Shown here: positions 1 to 6,800 of the stretch, in pieces
How positions within the stretch are numbered: the first letter of the stretch is position 1
Layout: each line of letters opens with the position of its first letter
Assembly: GCA_027069385.1 (NCBI GenBank)
Contig: JALXER010000103.1
Coordinates: 1-7,221 of the forward strand
DNA from: Paracoccaceae bacterium
Lineage (GTDB): Bacteria > Pseudomonadota > Alphaproteobacteria > Rhodobacterales > Rhodobacteraceae
Direction of reading: 5' to 3'
Length of the DNA stretch: 7,221 nt
Made by a program: the position numbers and the translations under genes
The notes under the pieces: model-generated
The model's database searches: none
What the model was told of the DNA's origin: nothing
What the model saw: the letters and a program-made list of their open reading frames with translations, nothing else

Positions 1-94
1 ACGCCACTTGCCAGCCCGCCGCCAGAAACCGCTTGGCGGTCGCCAGGCCGATGCCCCGCGCCGCCCCGGTTACCAAAACCGTTTTCTTGTCCAT
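1..94 (-). CDS. Short-chain dehydrogenase/reductase (SDR), N-terminal fragment cut by window edge
   Basis: Only the first 31 codons are present; the gene continues off the left edge. The translation begins MDKKTVLVTGAARGIG, which is a first beta strand followed by the glycine-rich TGxxxGIG loop (residues 9-16) that binds NAD(P) in classical SDR enzymes. The helix after it (LATAKRFLAAGWQVA) is also typical of the Rossmann fold. The ATG at 94 is supported by a G-rich stretch (GGGG) shortly upstream and by the 9-base gap after the preceding dehydratase stop, so the SDR is probably the third gene of the gapR-dehydratase transcript. The substrate cannot be told from this fragment. The fold assignment is firm; the specific function is unknown. 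Confidence 0.85.
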   Translation of the reverse strand, partial: MDKKTVLVTGAARGIGLATAKRFLAAGWQVA

Positions 95-103
95 TTGTGC
101 CCC

Positions 104-1072
104 CTATGGCGTTGGAATGCCGCCCCCCAGCAGGGTTGCGTATTTGCCCGTGTCAATGTTGCCACCGCTCAGAATAACCCCGACGGCCTTGCCTTGCATG
201 GCTTCGCGCTCGGCCATCAGGGCGGCCAGCGCCGCAGCACCGGCGCCTTCGGCCACGTTGTGAATGGTGCTGAAATACAGCCGCGCCGCCTTGGCAATCT
301 GTGCTTCGCTCACCGCAACGATCCGCTCGGCACCCGCCGAGTACACCGCCAAGGCCTCGGGCACCGGCACCCGCACCGCCATGCCGTCGGCAAAGGTATC
401 GGCCGAGTTGGTGGCGACCGGTTTTCCCGCCTCGAAGGACAGTTTTGCGGTCATGGCCCGTTCGGACACCACCCCGACCACGCGGGTTTTCAGCCCCAGC
501 GCATCGCGCGCCGCGATGGTGCCGCAAATGCCCGAGCCACAGCCGATCGGCACATAGACCGTATCCAGATGCGGCGCGGCGCTAAACAGCTCCATCGCAT
601 AAGTCGCCACGCCGCGCACCAGCTCGCGATGAAAGGGCGGCACCGGATTCCAGCCGTTGATTTCGGCCTGCGCCATGGCCTCGGCCCTGGCTTCGTCAAA
701 ATCGGCCCCGAATTCGGTCAACTGCCCGCCAAAAGCCCGCATGGCGGCATTTTTCTCTACCGAGTTGCCGTGCGGTACATAGATATGCGCGTCCAGCCCC
801 GCAGCCAGCGCCGCGCGTGCCTGCGACTGGCCATGATTGCCCCGCGTGGCGGTCACGATGCCGGTCACATCGGGGTACGCACGCCTGAGCCAGTCGATAT
901 AGGTAATGCCGCCGCGCACCTTGAAAGCACCGGTGGGCGCGTGGTTTTCATGCTTGACCCAGGTCTCGCAACCCGTCTTTGCGCTTAGCAGCGGCCAGGC
1001 GTATTGCAGGGTCGGTGCCATGCGGGCATGAACCCTTTCGGTGGCAGCCTCCAGCTCGGCACGCGAAAACAT
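104..1072 (-). CDS. PLP-dependent threonine/serine dehydratase-like enzyme (fold type II)
   Basis: The 322-residue product (counted from the ATG at 1072) is a fold-type II PLP enzyme of the threonine ammonia-lyase group, which removes water and ammonia from threonine or serine to give 2-oxobutanoate or pyruvate in the cytosol. Visible motifs are HENHAPTGAFKVRGG with the Schiff-base lysine near K51, the substrate loop ATRGNHGQ (about 75-82), a glycine-rich phosphate loop GCGSGICG (about 177-184), EGAGAAAL (about 275-282) and a C-terminal SGGNID. The length matches catabolic, TdcB-like enzymes that lack the C-terminal regulatory ACT-type domains of biosynthetic IlvA. The phosphate loop has Cys and Ser where many dehydratases have a run of glycines, so a different amino-acid substrate or racemase activity is possible. 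The start is ambiguous: ATG at 1072 overlaps the gapR stop by one base (TGATG), while a GTG at 1075 would overlap it by four. I chose the ATG. The exact substrate is uncertain. Confidence 0.9.
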   Translation of the reverse strand: MFSRAELEAATERVHARMAPTLQYAWPLLSAKTGCETWVKHENHAPTGAFKVRGGITYIDWLRRAYPDVTGIVTATRGNHGQSQARAALAAGLDAHIYVPHGNSVEKNAAMRAFGGQLTEFGADFDEARAEAMAQAEINGWNPVPPFHRELVRGVATYAMELFSAAPHLDTVYVPIGCGSGICGTIAARDALGLKTRVVGVVSERAMTAKLSFEAGKPVATNSADTFADGMAVRVPVPEALAVYSAGAERIVAVSEAQIAKAARLYFSTIHNVAEGAGAAALAALMAEREAMQGKAVGVILSGGNIDTGKYATLLGGGIPTP

Positions 1073-1335
1073 CACATGCCCAACGCTTCTTTATAGAGGT
1101 CGAGCACCGCTTCCTCCTCGGAAATCTCGGCGGGGTCTTTCTTGCGCAGCGCCACGACCTTGCGCAGGATCTTGGTGTCATAGCCGCGCGATTTAGCCTC
1201 GGCCATGACCTCTTTTTGCTGGTCGGCAATGTCTTTCTTTTCGGCGTCCAGCCGCTCGAACCGTTCTACAAAGGCGCGCAGCTCACCGGCGGTTACGCGG
1301 TACTGGCTTTGCTGGATATCGTCGTTTTCGTCCAT
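1072..1335 (-). CDS. gapR: GapR family (DUF2312) nucleoid-associated DNA-binding protein
   Basis: The 87-residue product matches the GapR/DUF2312 family almost end to end: a short polar N-terminus, then the helical core GELRAFVERFERLDAEKK, the segment KEVMAEAKSRGYDTKILRKV, and the acidic C-terminal helix EEEAVLDLYKEALGM. In Caulobacter crescentus GapR is an essential nucleoid protein that encloses overtwisted, AT-rich DNA and stimulates gyrase and topoisomerase IV ahead of replication and transcription. The length is as expected for the family. The start at 1335 is preceded by AAGGA with a 6-base spacer. A longer reading frame reaching 1467 exists but crosses the ribosome-binding site and the divergent promoter region, so I did not use it. 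It is the first gene of the leftward transcript and its stop overlaps the dehydratase start. The family is certain; function is inferred from Caulobacter. Confidence 0.93.
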   Translation of the reverse strand: MDENDDIQQSQYRVTAGELRAFVERFERLDAEKKDIADQQKEVMAEAKSRGYDTKILRKVVALRKKDPAEISEEEAVLDLYKEALGM

Positions 1336-1341
1336 TTTCTT

Positions 1342-1346
1342 TCCTT
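1342..1346 (-). promoter_or_regulatory. Ribosome-binding site of gapR
   Basis: On the minus strand AAGGA lies 6 bases before the ATG at 1335. This decides the start of gapR against the longer in-frame extension upstream. Confidence 0.7.
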
Positions 1347-1370
1347 GGTTGCCTGTCGGATTTCGCCCCG

Positions 1371-1399
1371 AACCTAGGGGGTTGCGGGGCAAACGGCAA
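1371..1399 (-). promoter_or_regulatory. Candidate sigma70-type promoter for gapR
   Basis: Read on the minus strand, TTGCCG (1399-1394) and TAGGTT (1376-1371) are separated by exactly 17 bases. Four of six bases match the -35 consensus and three of six match the -10, with the first A and both ends kept. Transcription would start near 1364, leaving a leader of about 29 bases before the gapR ATG, which accommodates the ribosome-binding site. The -10 overlaps a short inverted repeat, CCCC-N7-GGGG (1366-1380). This is a by-eye match in a region where some promoter is required, so it is plausible but unproven. Confidence 0.35.
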
Positions 1400-1445
1400 G
1401 GGTGCTCTTGTGCAAATCCGCGCACCGGTTTAAGCATGGGCAAAC

Positions 1446-1449
1446 GGAG
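1446..1449 (+). promoter_or_regulatory. Ribosome-binding site of the small membrane protein gene
   Basis: GGAG lies 7 bases upstream of the ATG at 1457. It fixes the start of this small gene against a longer in-frame extension reaching back into the antisense of gapR. Confidence 0.7.
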
Positions 1450-1456
1450 ACACAAC

Positions 1457-1672
1457 ATGCAATACATGATTTATATCGGAGTGCTGATGGCGGTGCTGGG
1501 GCTGGTCGGCCTTGGGATAAGCATCAAAAAGGCAACGCAGATCAAACGTGACGCCGACGCGGGCAAGGACACCAAGGACCGGATGCAAATGCTGATCGCG
1601 CTGAATACCGCCTCGCTGGGCACCGCCTTTATCGGGCTGGCGCTGGTGGCCGTCGGGGTGCTGCTGGGATGA
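1457..1672 (+). CDS. Small two-helix membrane protein of unknown function
   Basis: The 71-residue product has two hydrophobic segments, roughly residues 4-22 (MIYIGVLMAVLGLVGLGIS) and 49-70 (ALNTASLGTAFIGLALVAVG). They are joined by a polar, strongly charged loop of about 25 residues (KKATQIKRDADAGKDTKDRM). This predicts a helical hairpin in the inner membrane; by the positive-inside rule the basic loop should face the cytoplasm, with both ends outside. I do not recognise a named family. The start is supported by GGAG 7 bases upstream. Its stop overlaps the DJ-1-like start by four bases (ATGA), so the two are almost certainly cotranscribed and translationally coupled. It is the first gene of the rightward transcript divergent from gapR. 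The coding call is strong because of the ribosome-binding site, membrane pattern and overlap; the role is unknown. Confidence 0.8.
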   Translation: MQYMIYIGVLMAVLGLVGLGISIKKATQIKRDADAGKDTKDRMQMLIALNTASLGTAFIGLALVAVGVLLG

Positions 1673-2424
1673 AGGCCCTGATTGCCACCTCGACCACCGA
1701 CTTTGACCCGACCGAGGTCGCGGTTCCGTGGAAAATCCTGCGCGATGCGGGGGTCGATGTCACCTTTGCCACCGACACCGGAGAGATGGGCGCGGCCGAT
1801 GAGCATATGCTCAAAGGCGAATATTTCGGCGTGCTGAGGCCCCTGCTGATCGCCCGCAAGGATGCGCGCAAAATCTATGCCGAGATGCTGGAATCGCCGG
1901 AATTTCAAAACCCGATTTCCTATGATGACATAAGGGTAGAGGATTACGACGGGTTGTTGCTGCCCGGCGGCCACGCGGCGGGGATTATGGCCTATCTGGA
2001 ATCAGAGGTGCTGCAATCGGCGATCGTAGGGTTTTTCAAGGCTGACAAACCGGTGGGGGCGATCTGCCACGGCGTGGTGGCGGCGGCGCGCGCCATTGAC
2101 CCCGACACCGGCAAATCGGTGCTGTACGGGCGCATTACCACGGCGCTGCACAAGGTGCAGGAAAAGACCGCGCACAAGCTGACCCAGCGGATTATGGGCG
2201 ACTATTACCTGACCTACCCGACCCCGGTCGAGGACGAGGTTGTCGCCGCCCTGAAGCAACGCAAGGATTTCCGCTGGACCCAGACGCCGGTCTTGCGCGA
2301 CAGCCCAAAAAAGCTGAAACGCGGATTTACCGTGCGCGACGGCAACTATATTTCCGCCCGCTGGCCCGGTGACGCCTATCGCTTTGGCACCGAGTTTCTG
2401 GAAATGCTGATGGGGTCTAGCTGA
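1669..2424 (+). CDS. DJ-1/PfpI family protein (class I glutamine-amidotransferase-like fold)
   Basis: The 251-residue cytosolic protein has the DJ-1/PfpI/Hsp31 fold. The nucleophile elbow is AICHG with Cys133 followed by His134. LLLPGGHAAG (96-105) is the conserved Gly-Gly loop before it, and PTEVAVPWKIL near residue 17 supplies the glutamate that usually activates the cysteine in this superfamily. The C-terminal part (YISARWPGDAYRFGTEFL, about 227-244) is also family-like. At 251 residues it is longer than DJ-1 itself (about 190), closer to Hsp31/YedU-type members with extra insertions. Activities reported across the superfamily include glyoxalase III, chaperone, protease and isonitrile hydratase, and the sequence alone does not choose among them. 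The gene starts inside the small membrane gene (ATGA overlap). Its 3' end overlaps the convergent hydrolase gene by 8 bases. Confidence 0.9.
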   Translation: MKALIATSTTDFDPTEVAVPWKILRDAGVDVTFATDTGEMGAADEHMLKGEYFGVLRPLLIARKDARKIYAEMLESPEFQNPISYDDIRVEDYDGLLLPGGHAAGIMAYLESEVLQSAIVGFFKADKPVGAICHGVVAAARAIDPDTGKSVLYGRITTALHKVQEKTAHKLTQRIMGDYYLTYPTPVEDEVVAALKQRKDFRWTQTPVLRDSPKKLKRGFTVRDGNYISARWPGDAYRFGTEFLEMLMGSS

Positions 2425-3820
2425 CCTGCAAAATCGCATCGCCGATAATGCCAAGGCATTTCTTATCGCTGAACCGGTGGTCGGCACCTTTGACAAGGGT
2501 CAGGCGGATGTCGTCTCCGGTGGCGTGATCCAGCAGGCGCAGCGCGACCGACGGGTCCACGTCGCGATCGGCAGTACCTTGCAGGAACCGCGTCGGGAAA
2601 GGCAGGTCCAGCGGGTCGCGCAGCACCAGATGCTTGCGCCCGTCCTCGATCAGTTTCCGGGTGATCACATAGGGTTCGTCGTATTCCGAGGGCAGTTCAA
2701 CGCGGCCCTTTTCCTGCAGCATTGCCCGTTGACCGGCGTCAAAACCGGCCCACATCGAATCCTCGGTGAAATCGGGCGCGGCGGCAATGGTGACCAGACC
2801 GGCAACCTTTTCGGGCATGGCGCGGGCCAGCAACAGCGCAATCCAGCCGCCCATCGACGAGCCGACGATAACCTGCGGCCCGTTGCTTAGCGCGCGGATA
2901 AAATCTATCGCATCGCGCGCCCAGTCCCCGATACAGCCGTCGGTAAACTCGCCCGAGGATTGCCCGTGGCCGGTATAGTCAAAGCGCAGGAACTCGCGGT
3001 TCTGGGCCTTGGCAAAGCCTTGCAGGTACAGCGCCTTGCTGCCCTCCATATCGGATTTGAACCCGCCCAGAAACACGATCCCCGGCCCGCGCCCCATCAA
3101 CTGGTGATAGGCAATCCGGCGACCGTCCCCGGGTTCGAACTGGCGCGGTTTTTCGGTTTCGGCAACCGTTAGCGGCTTGGCCCCGATAATCGGCGCGTCA
3201 ATCTTGTGGGGCAGATCGGCCATGACCGGATCGTCGCCCTTCATCTCTATCATCCCGTCGGTTTTGATCAGGAAATCCGCGATAAACATCGCATTGGAAT
3301 AGAACACCATCGCCGAATAGCGGTAATTGCCGTTCCCGTCCGGTTCATAGGCGCGGGGCTTGCGAAACAGGCGCGTCAGTTCGTCGTAATGCGCGCCGGT
3401 TTGATCATCGAGCTTGCGCAGCGAGCCGGGCAGATAGGGGTTGTCGAGCGAATCGACGATCAGAAACGGGCCTTCCTCGCCACGCACGAAAAAGCAAAAG
3501 AACTCCAGATAGAATTGCGCAGTTTCCGGGGTCAGCCGGATATTGCCCGCATTAAAGGCGTGCAGGGGCGGCGAGGTGCCGTCAAGGCGCACCAGCGTAT
3601 CGCCCTTGCTGATAAAATAGACGAACAGGTTTTTCACCTCCCATTCGGGGCTTTTGACCAGAACCAGATCGGTATCCTGATAAAACGGCAGCGGGCGCTT
3701 TTGGCAGATCAGCCCCTCGGGCGGGGTGTCCACGTCAACGATCATGCGCCGGATCTTGTCGCACAGGGCGGGGTCGTTAATCGGTTGCCATTCGCTATGG
3801 CCATAAAAATATGGGTGCAT
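2417..3820 (-). CDS. Two-domain protein: unidentified N-terminal domain plus C-terminal alpha/beta hydrolase
   Basis: The 467-residue product splits in two. Residues about 228-467 form an alpha/beta hydrolase of the small serine-esterase/thioesterase type, resembling ABHD10-like enzymes. They contain an oxyanion-side FLGGF loop (250-254), RFDYTGHGQSSG (279-290), the nucleophile elbow GSSMGGW with Ser322, a catalytic Asp in GTADRD (D418 most likely) and His448 in GADHRFS. A complete Ser-Asp-His triad is therefore visible. Residues 1-205 are aromatic-rich, mixed alpha/beta in character, and match no family I can name; they contain no obvious signal peptide or membrane segment. The ATG follows the STAND gene's TAG directly, in the same frame, with GAAGG 8 bases upstream inside that gene. 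The pair is thus one operon and probably one functional unit. The hydrolase call is firm; the substrate (lipid ester, thioester or other acyl group) is not known. Confidence 0.87.
   Translation of the reverse strand: MHPYFYGHSEWQPINDPALCDKIRRMIVDVDTPPEGLICQKRPLPFYQDTDLVLVKSPEWEVKNLFVYFISKGDTLVRLDGTSPPLHAFNAGNIRLTPETAQFYLEFFCFFVRGEEGPFLIVDSLDNPYLPGSLRKLDDQTGAHYDELTRLFRKPRAYEPDGNGNYRYSAMVFYSNAMFIADFLIKTDGMIEMKGDDPVMADLPHKIDAPIIGAKPLTVAETEKPRQFEPGDGRRIAYHQLMGRGPGIVFLGGFKSDMEGSKALYLQGFAKAQNREFLRFDYTGHGQSSGEFTDGCIGDWARDAIDFIRALSNGPQVIVGSSMGGWIALLLARAMPEKVAGLVTIAAAPDFTEDSMWAGFDAGQRAMLQEKGRVELPSEYDEPYVITRKLIEDGRKHLVLRDPLDLPFPTRFLQGTADRDVDPSVALRLLDHATGDDIRLTLVKGADHRFSDKKCLGIIGDAILQVS
3206..3820 (-). 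other. Unidentified N-terminal domain of the hydrolase protein
   Basis: This covers residues 1-205. It is rich in Phe, Tyr and Asp and includes segments such as NLFVYFISKGDTLVRLDG, FYLEFFCFFVRGEEGPFLIV and MVFYSNAMFIADFLIKTDG. These read as a folded beta-rich soluble domain, not a linker. Free-standing hydrolases of this type are usually about 250 residues, so this half is an addition. A role in binding the STAND partner or a ligand is my inference. Confidence 0.5.
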
Positions 3821-6800
3821 CTAAGGAGCCTTCTTTTCAAGTTCACTTGTATACTGTTCTTTGAACCTATCGGCAAACGCATCGGGCGCAACCTCGTAAG
3901 GCAGCCGGTCGAAACCGTCGGTTTTCAGCAATTCCAGATAGCTGCTGGCGATCAGCTCGACGGTATAGCGGGCCTCGTCGCCCTTCAGGGCAGCATCGAA
4001 CAGCGCCTGATTGCATTCGGGCAGGTTTTCAACCAGTTCCTTGACCTGCGCATAGGCATGATCGGGGGCCAGATCGTAAAGCGGCCGGTCAAAGCTGTTT
4101 TCCACCTCGGGGTTGACGCCGGATTCAAGCATATGGCGGCACAGCGCGATATGGGCGTGGCGCACCGAAGCAACCAGCGTGGTTTGCGAGGGCCTGGCCC
4201 CCAGCGCAACCAGTTTCTTGAACAAGTCCAGTTCGGCCCCCGCCACCGCCGCCGCGTTCAGCGCCTTGTTCAGGGCGTCAGGGCTGGCCGTGGCCGGCGC
4301 GGCATCGCACAGGCGCGTCACCATCGGCCACGCCTTTTTACTCACAAGGGTTGCGAGCAAACCGGAGCGTTGCGCCTGTTCATTCCACGGATCAATGCGC
4401 GCCGCGTCCCAAAGCCGTTCAAAGATATCCGGCAAGTTGCCCTTGACCAGACAGTTCATCACCGAATTGCCATCCAGCCCGACATATGCCAGATCGGTAT
4501 CGGGCTGTTCCAGCAGGGCATTGACCTTGTCGGCATCCCCCTTCCGCGCGGCAATCATCAGCGCATTCCAGGCGTTTTTCTCGCGGCTGAGCGGGTCGAA
4601 CTTGCCGTGTGCCTCCAGCATCTTTTGCAGGTCCGGATCGGCCGCGGCCATCATATAGGGCGATTGGCCCTTTTTGGTGCGCGCATTGACATCAAGGCTG
4701 GCATTTTCCAGCAACGCCGCCACCGCGCGACGCACGGCTATTTTCTTGCGCCAGCCCAGCGGGGCCTTTGGGTTAAAAATCGGTGCAATGGCGTGGTGCA
4801 GCGCTCTGAACCCGTCATCCCTTTTTGCCTCGGGCCTGCCCGCATATAGCAGCTTTTCAATGCTGTCCGCATGTTGACGGGAGGCCGCAAACATCAACGG
4901 GGTCCAGCCCTCGGGGTTTGCCGCACCCGCCAGCGGAATCAGCCCTTGCGTGGTGGTGATGATATCCAGCACCCCGACATTGTTTGACTCGGCCGCGCGG
5001 TGCGCCATGTTCCACCCGTTAACATCCACCGCCCCGGGGTCGGAGCGCTCCAGCAAAAAGGCAAAGGATTCCACGTCACCGGTACGGGCCGCGTCCAGCA
5101 ATGGCAACAGATCGAATTTACCGATAAAATTCGGATCAAACCCCGCCGCCACCGCTTTTTTCAGCATATCCGGACATCGGGTCGCGGCAAAGCTGAGTAC
5201 CGGATTAACAACCCCTGGGTTCATGGCTTTTTGCGGGTCGGTTGCGGCCAGCAGCACCTCGAAAACATCCACCCGTTTGTCAAAACTGGGCGCGGTCAGC
5301 GCAATATGGCCGTTTTCCTCGGGGATGTGCGGATCAAGCCCGCATTCCAGCAAAAACGCCACCGCTTCGGGGTGCGAGAACGCCGCCTGATGCAGGGCAA
5401 ATGCGCCATCCTTGCGTTTCAGGTGCAACGATTCGGGGTCGGATTCATGGTATCTTTTGAGCAGATCGACCATCCCGAAAGACGCGGCAATATGCACATG
5501 GGCGCTGTCTTTTTCGGAATTGCGCAAAATGGTGCGCGGTGCGCGGTCATGGCTGAACACCGCCAGACAGTAATCCTTCAGATTCGCGTCTGTTTCATCA
5601 TCGATCCGGTGCCCGTCCACCGCCCAGTTGCGCATCCAGTTGCCCAGAATAACCGCCGCATCCCTGATCCGTCTCTTTTTCTTCCAGACCTTTTTCAAAG
5701 GCCGCCCCTTATGGTGCCAGCGCTGCGCCTTTTCCCTGAATTCTGCCTCGGTCCGCAATTCCTTGTTCTCTTTCTCGAACCACGCCGCCGCCCGCTTCCA
5801 TTCGTGAATCACCACCTCGTGCACCAGCCGGTGGCCGCTGCCGACCGGGACCAGCAGGCGTGCATCACGGAATGCCGTATCGAACTTGTTATCGGCCTCG
5901 AAGGCCCGGTTCTGGCAGACATTCAGCACGATATTCACGTCGCCATTGCCCGGCGATACCCGGATCAGCGGGCGCAGGAATGGCCCGATATGGTCTTCTT
6001 CAGGGTTGCATGAATTCCACGCTTCTTCGGCCAGTTGGTCGATTTCCGAGACCAGATCAAGGCTGATATCCAAGCGCGCCAACACCTCGTCATCAATCAC
6101 CCCTGTTGCGGCCGCCTTGTCAAAGGCCTTGCTGCCCTGTGAATCGGGGGCGTTCAGTGCGGCGTCGCTTTGCAGGCGTTCATAGATACGCGACAGTTTC
6201 AACGACAATAGCGGGATCATCGAGCCACGGAAATTTTTCTGCTTCGGGGTCAGAACCGAATCCGCAAGGCTGGTCAGCAGCCCCTTGTCAACGCGATAGC
6301 CCTTGGTTCTGAACAGCCCCGCAATCACCGTTTCCAGAAAGGACCGGTCAATCGGGGGCAGGTTGACCAGCTCGGCACCCGCCAGCCCGAGTTCGCCCTT
6401 CATGGCCTCGAACCGCTCCAGTCGGGTGTCTTCGAGGGTAAACAGCAGCTTGCAAACCCCCGCGCCCGTCAGGCGTTGCAGCACGTCGATCAGCGCGCGC
6501 CATTCGGGTTTATTTTTGCCGTCATGCAACTCGTCAATAATTTCCTCGAACTGATCCAGACAGATCACCAGACGGGCCGCCCGGCCCTTTTGCAGGCTTT
6601 TGATCGCATCGATCACCGCTTCTTCGCGCCCCGCTGACCCCGAGGCCCTGAGCGAGGCGGTCAGCGCTTCGGGGGCAGCATGGCCGGTCTTTTCGCCGAT
6701 CATTGCCAGCAGGTCCGCAAGGGTTTTCAGCGCGCCCATCGGGCAAGGCTCGAAATCGCTGGAGCGCAGCACCACGCAGGTTGCCACATCCGCCCCGAGA

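Larger units (their letters stand above)
1336..1456. promoter_or_regulatory. Divergent intergenic promoter region between gapR and the small membrane gene
   Basis: This 121-base space is the only substantial non-coding DNA in the window and must hold the promoters for both the leftward gapR transcript and the rightward membrane-protein/DJ-1 transcript. It contains both ribosome-binding sites at its ends, a candidate gapR promoter, and the inverted repeat CCCC-N7-GGGG at 1366-1380. I see no convincing sigma70 promoter for the rightward genes and no riboswitch or terminator. Confidence 0.6.

Noticed and set aside
8..988. Plus-strand open frame of 326 codons opposite the dehydratase and SDR
   Set aside because: It is antisense to the PLP enzyme, whose catalytic motifs are unmistakable. 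The translation is His/Arg/Gly-rich without motifs.
104..1072. Dehydratase as EutB of hydroxyectoine utilisation
   Set aside because: None of the other eut genes is next to it. The neighbours are gapR and an SDR, so a specific pathway symbol is not supported.
1408..1436. TTGTGC-N17-TAAGCA as a rightward promoter for the small membrane gene
   Set aside because: The spacing is right but the -10 matches only two of six consensus bases. That is too weak to call, though some promoter must lie in this region.
1205..1456. N-terminal extension of the small membrane protein (155 residues in total)
   Set aside because: The extra part is antisense to gapR and the promoter region, and GGAG is correctly spaced before the ATG at 1457.
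1336..1467. N-terminal extension of GapR (131 residues in total)
   Set aside because: GapR family members are about 85-90 residues, and the AAGGA site before 1335 fits the shorter start.
3206..4849. Long plus-strand open frame (547 codons) opposite the hydrolase and STAND genes
   Set aside because: It runs antisense across the junction of two well-supported genes. Its translation is rich in His, Arg, Gln and Gly with no recognisable motif, as expected for an antisense frame in GC-rich coding DNA.
3914..5509. Recent tandem DNA repeat or CRISPR-like array under the ankyrin region
   Set aside because: The repetition is visible only in the protein. The nucleotide units are not near-identical and there are no regular direct repeats with spacers.
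5000..6013. Plus-strand open frame of 337 codons opposite the STAND gene
   Set aside because: It is antisense to the winged-helix and ankyrin region, has no domain-like pattern, and has no supported ribosome-binding site.
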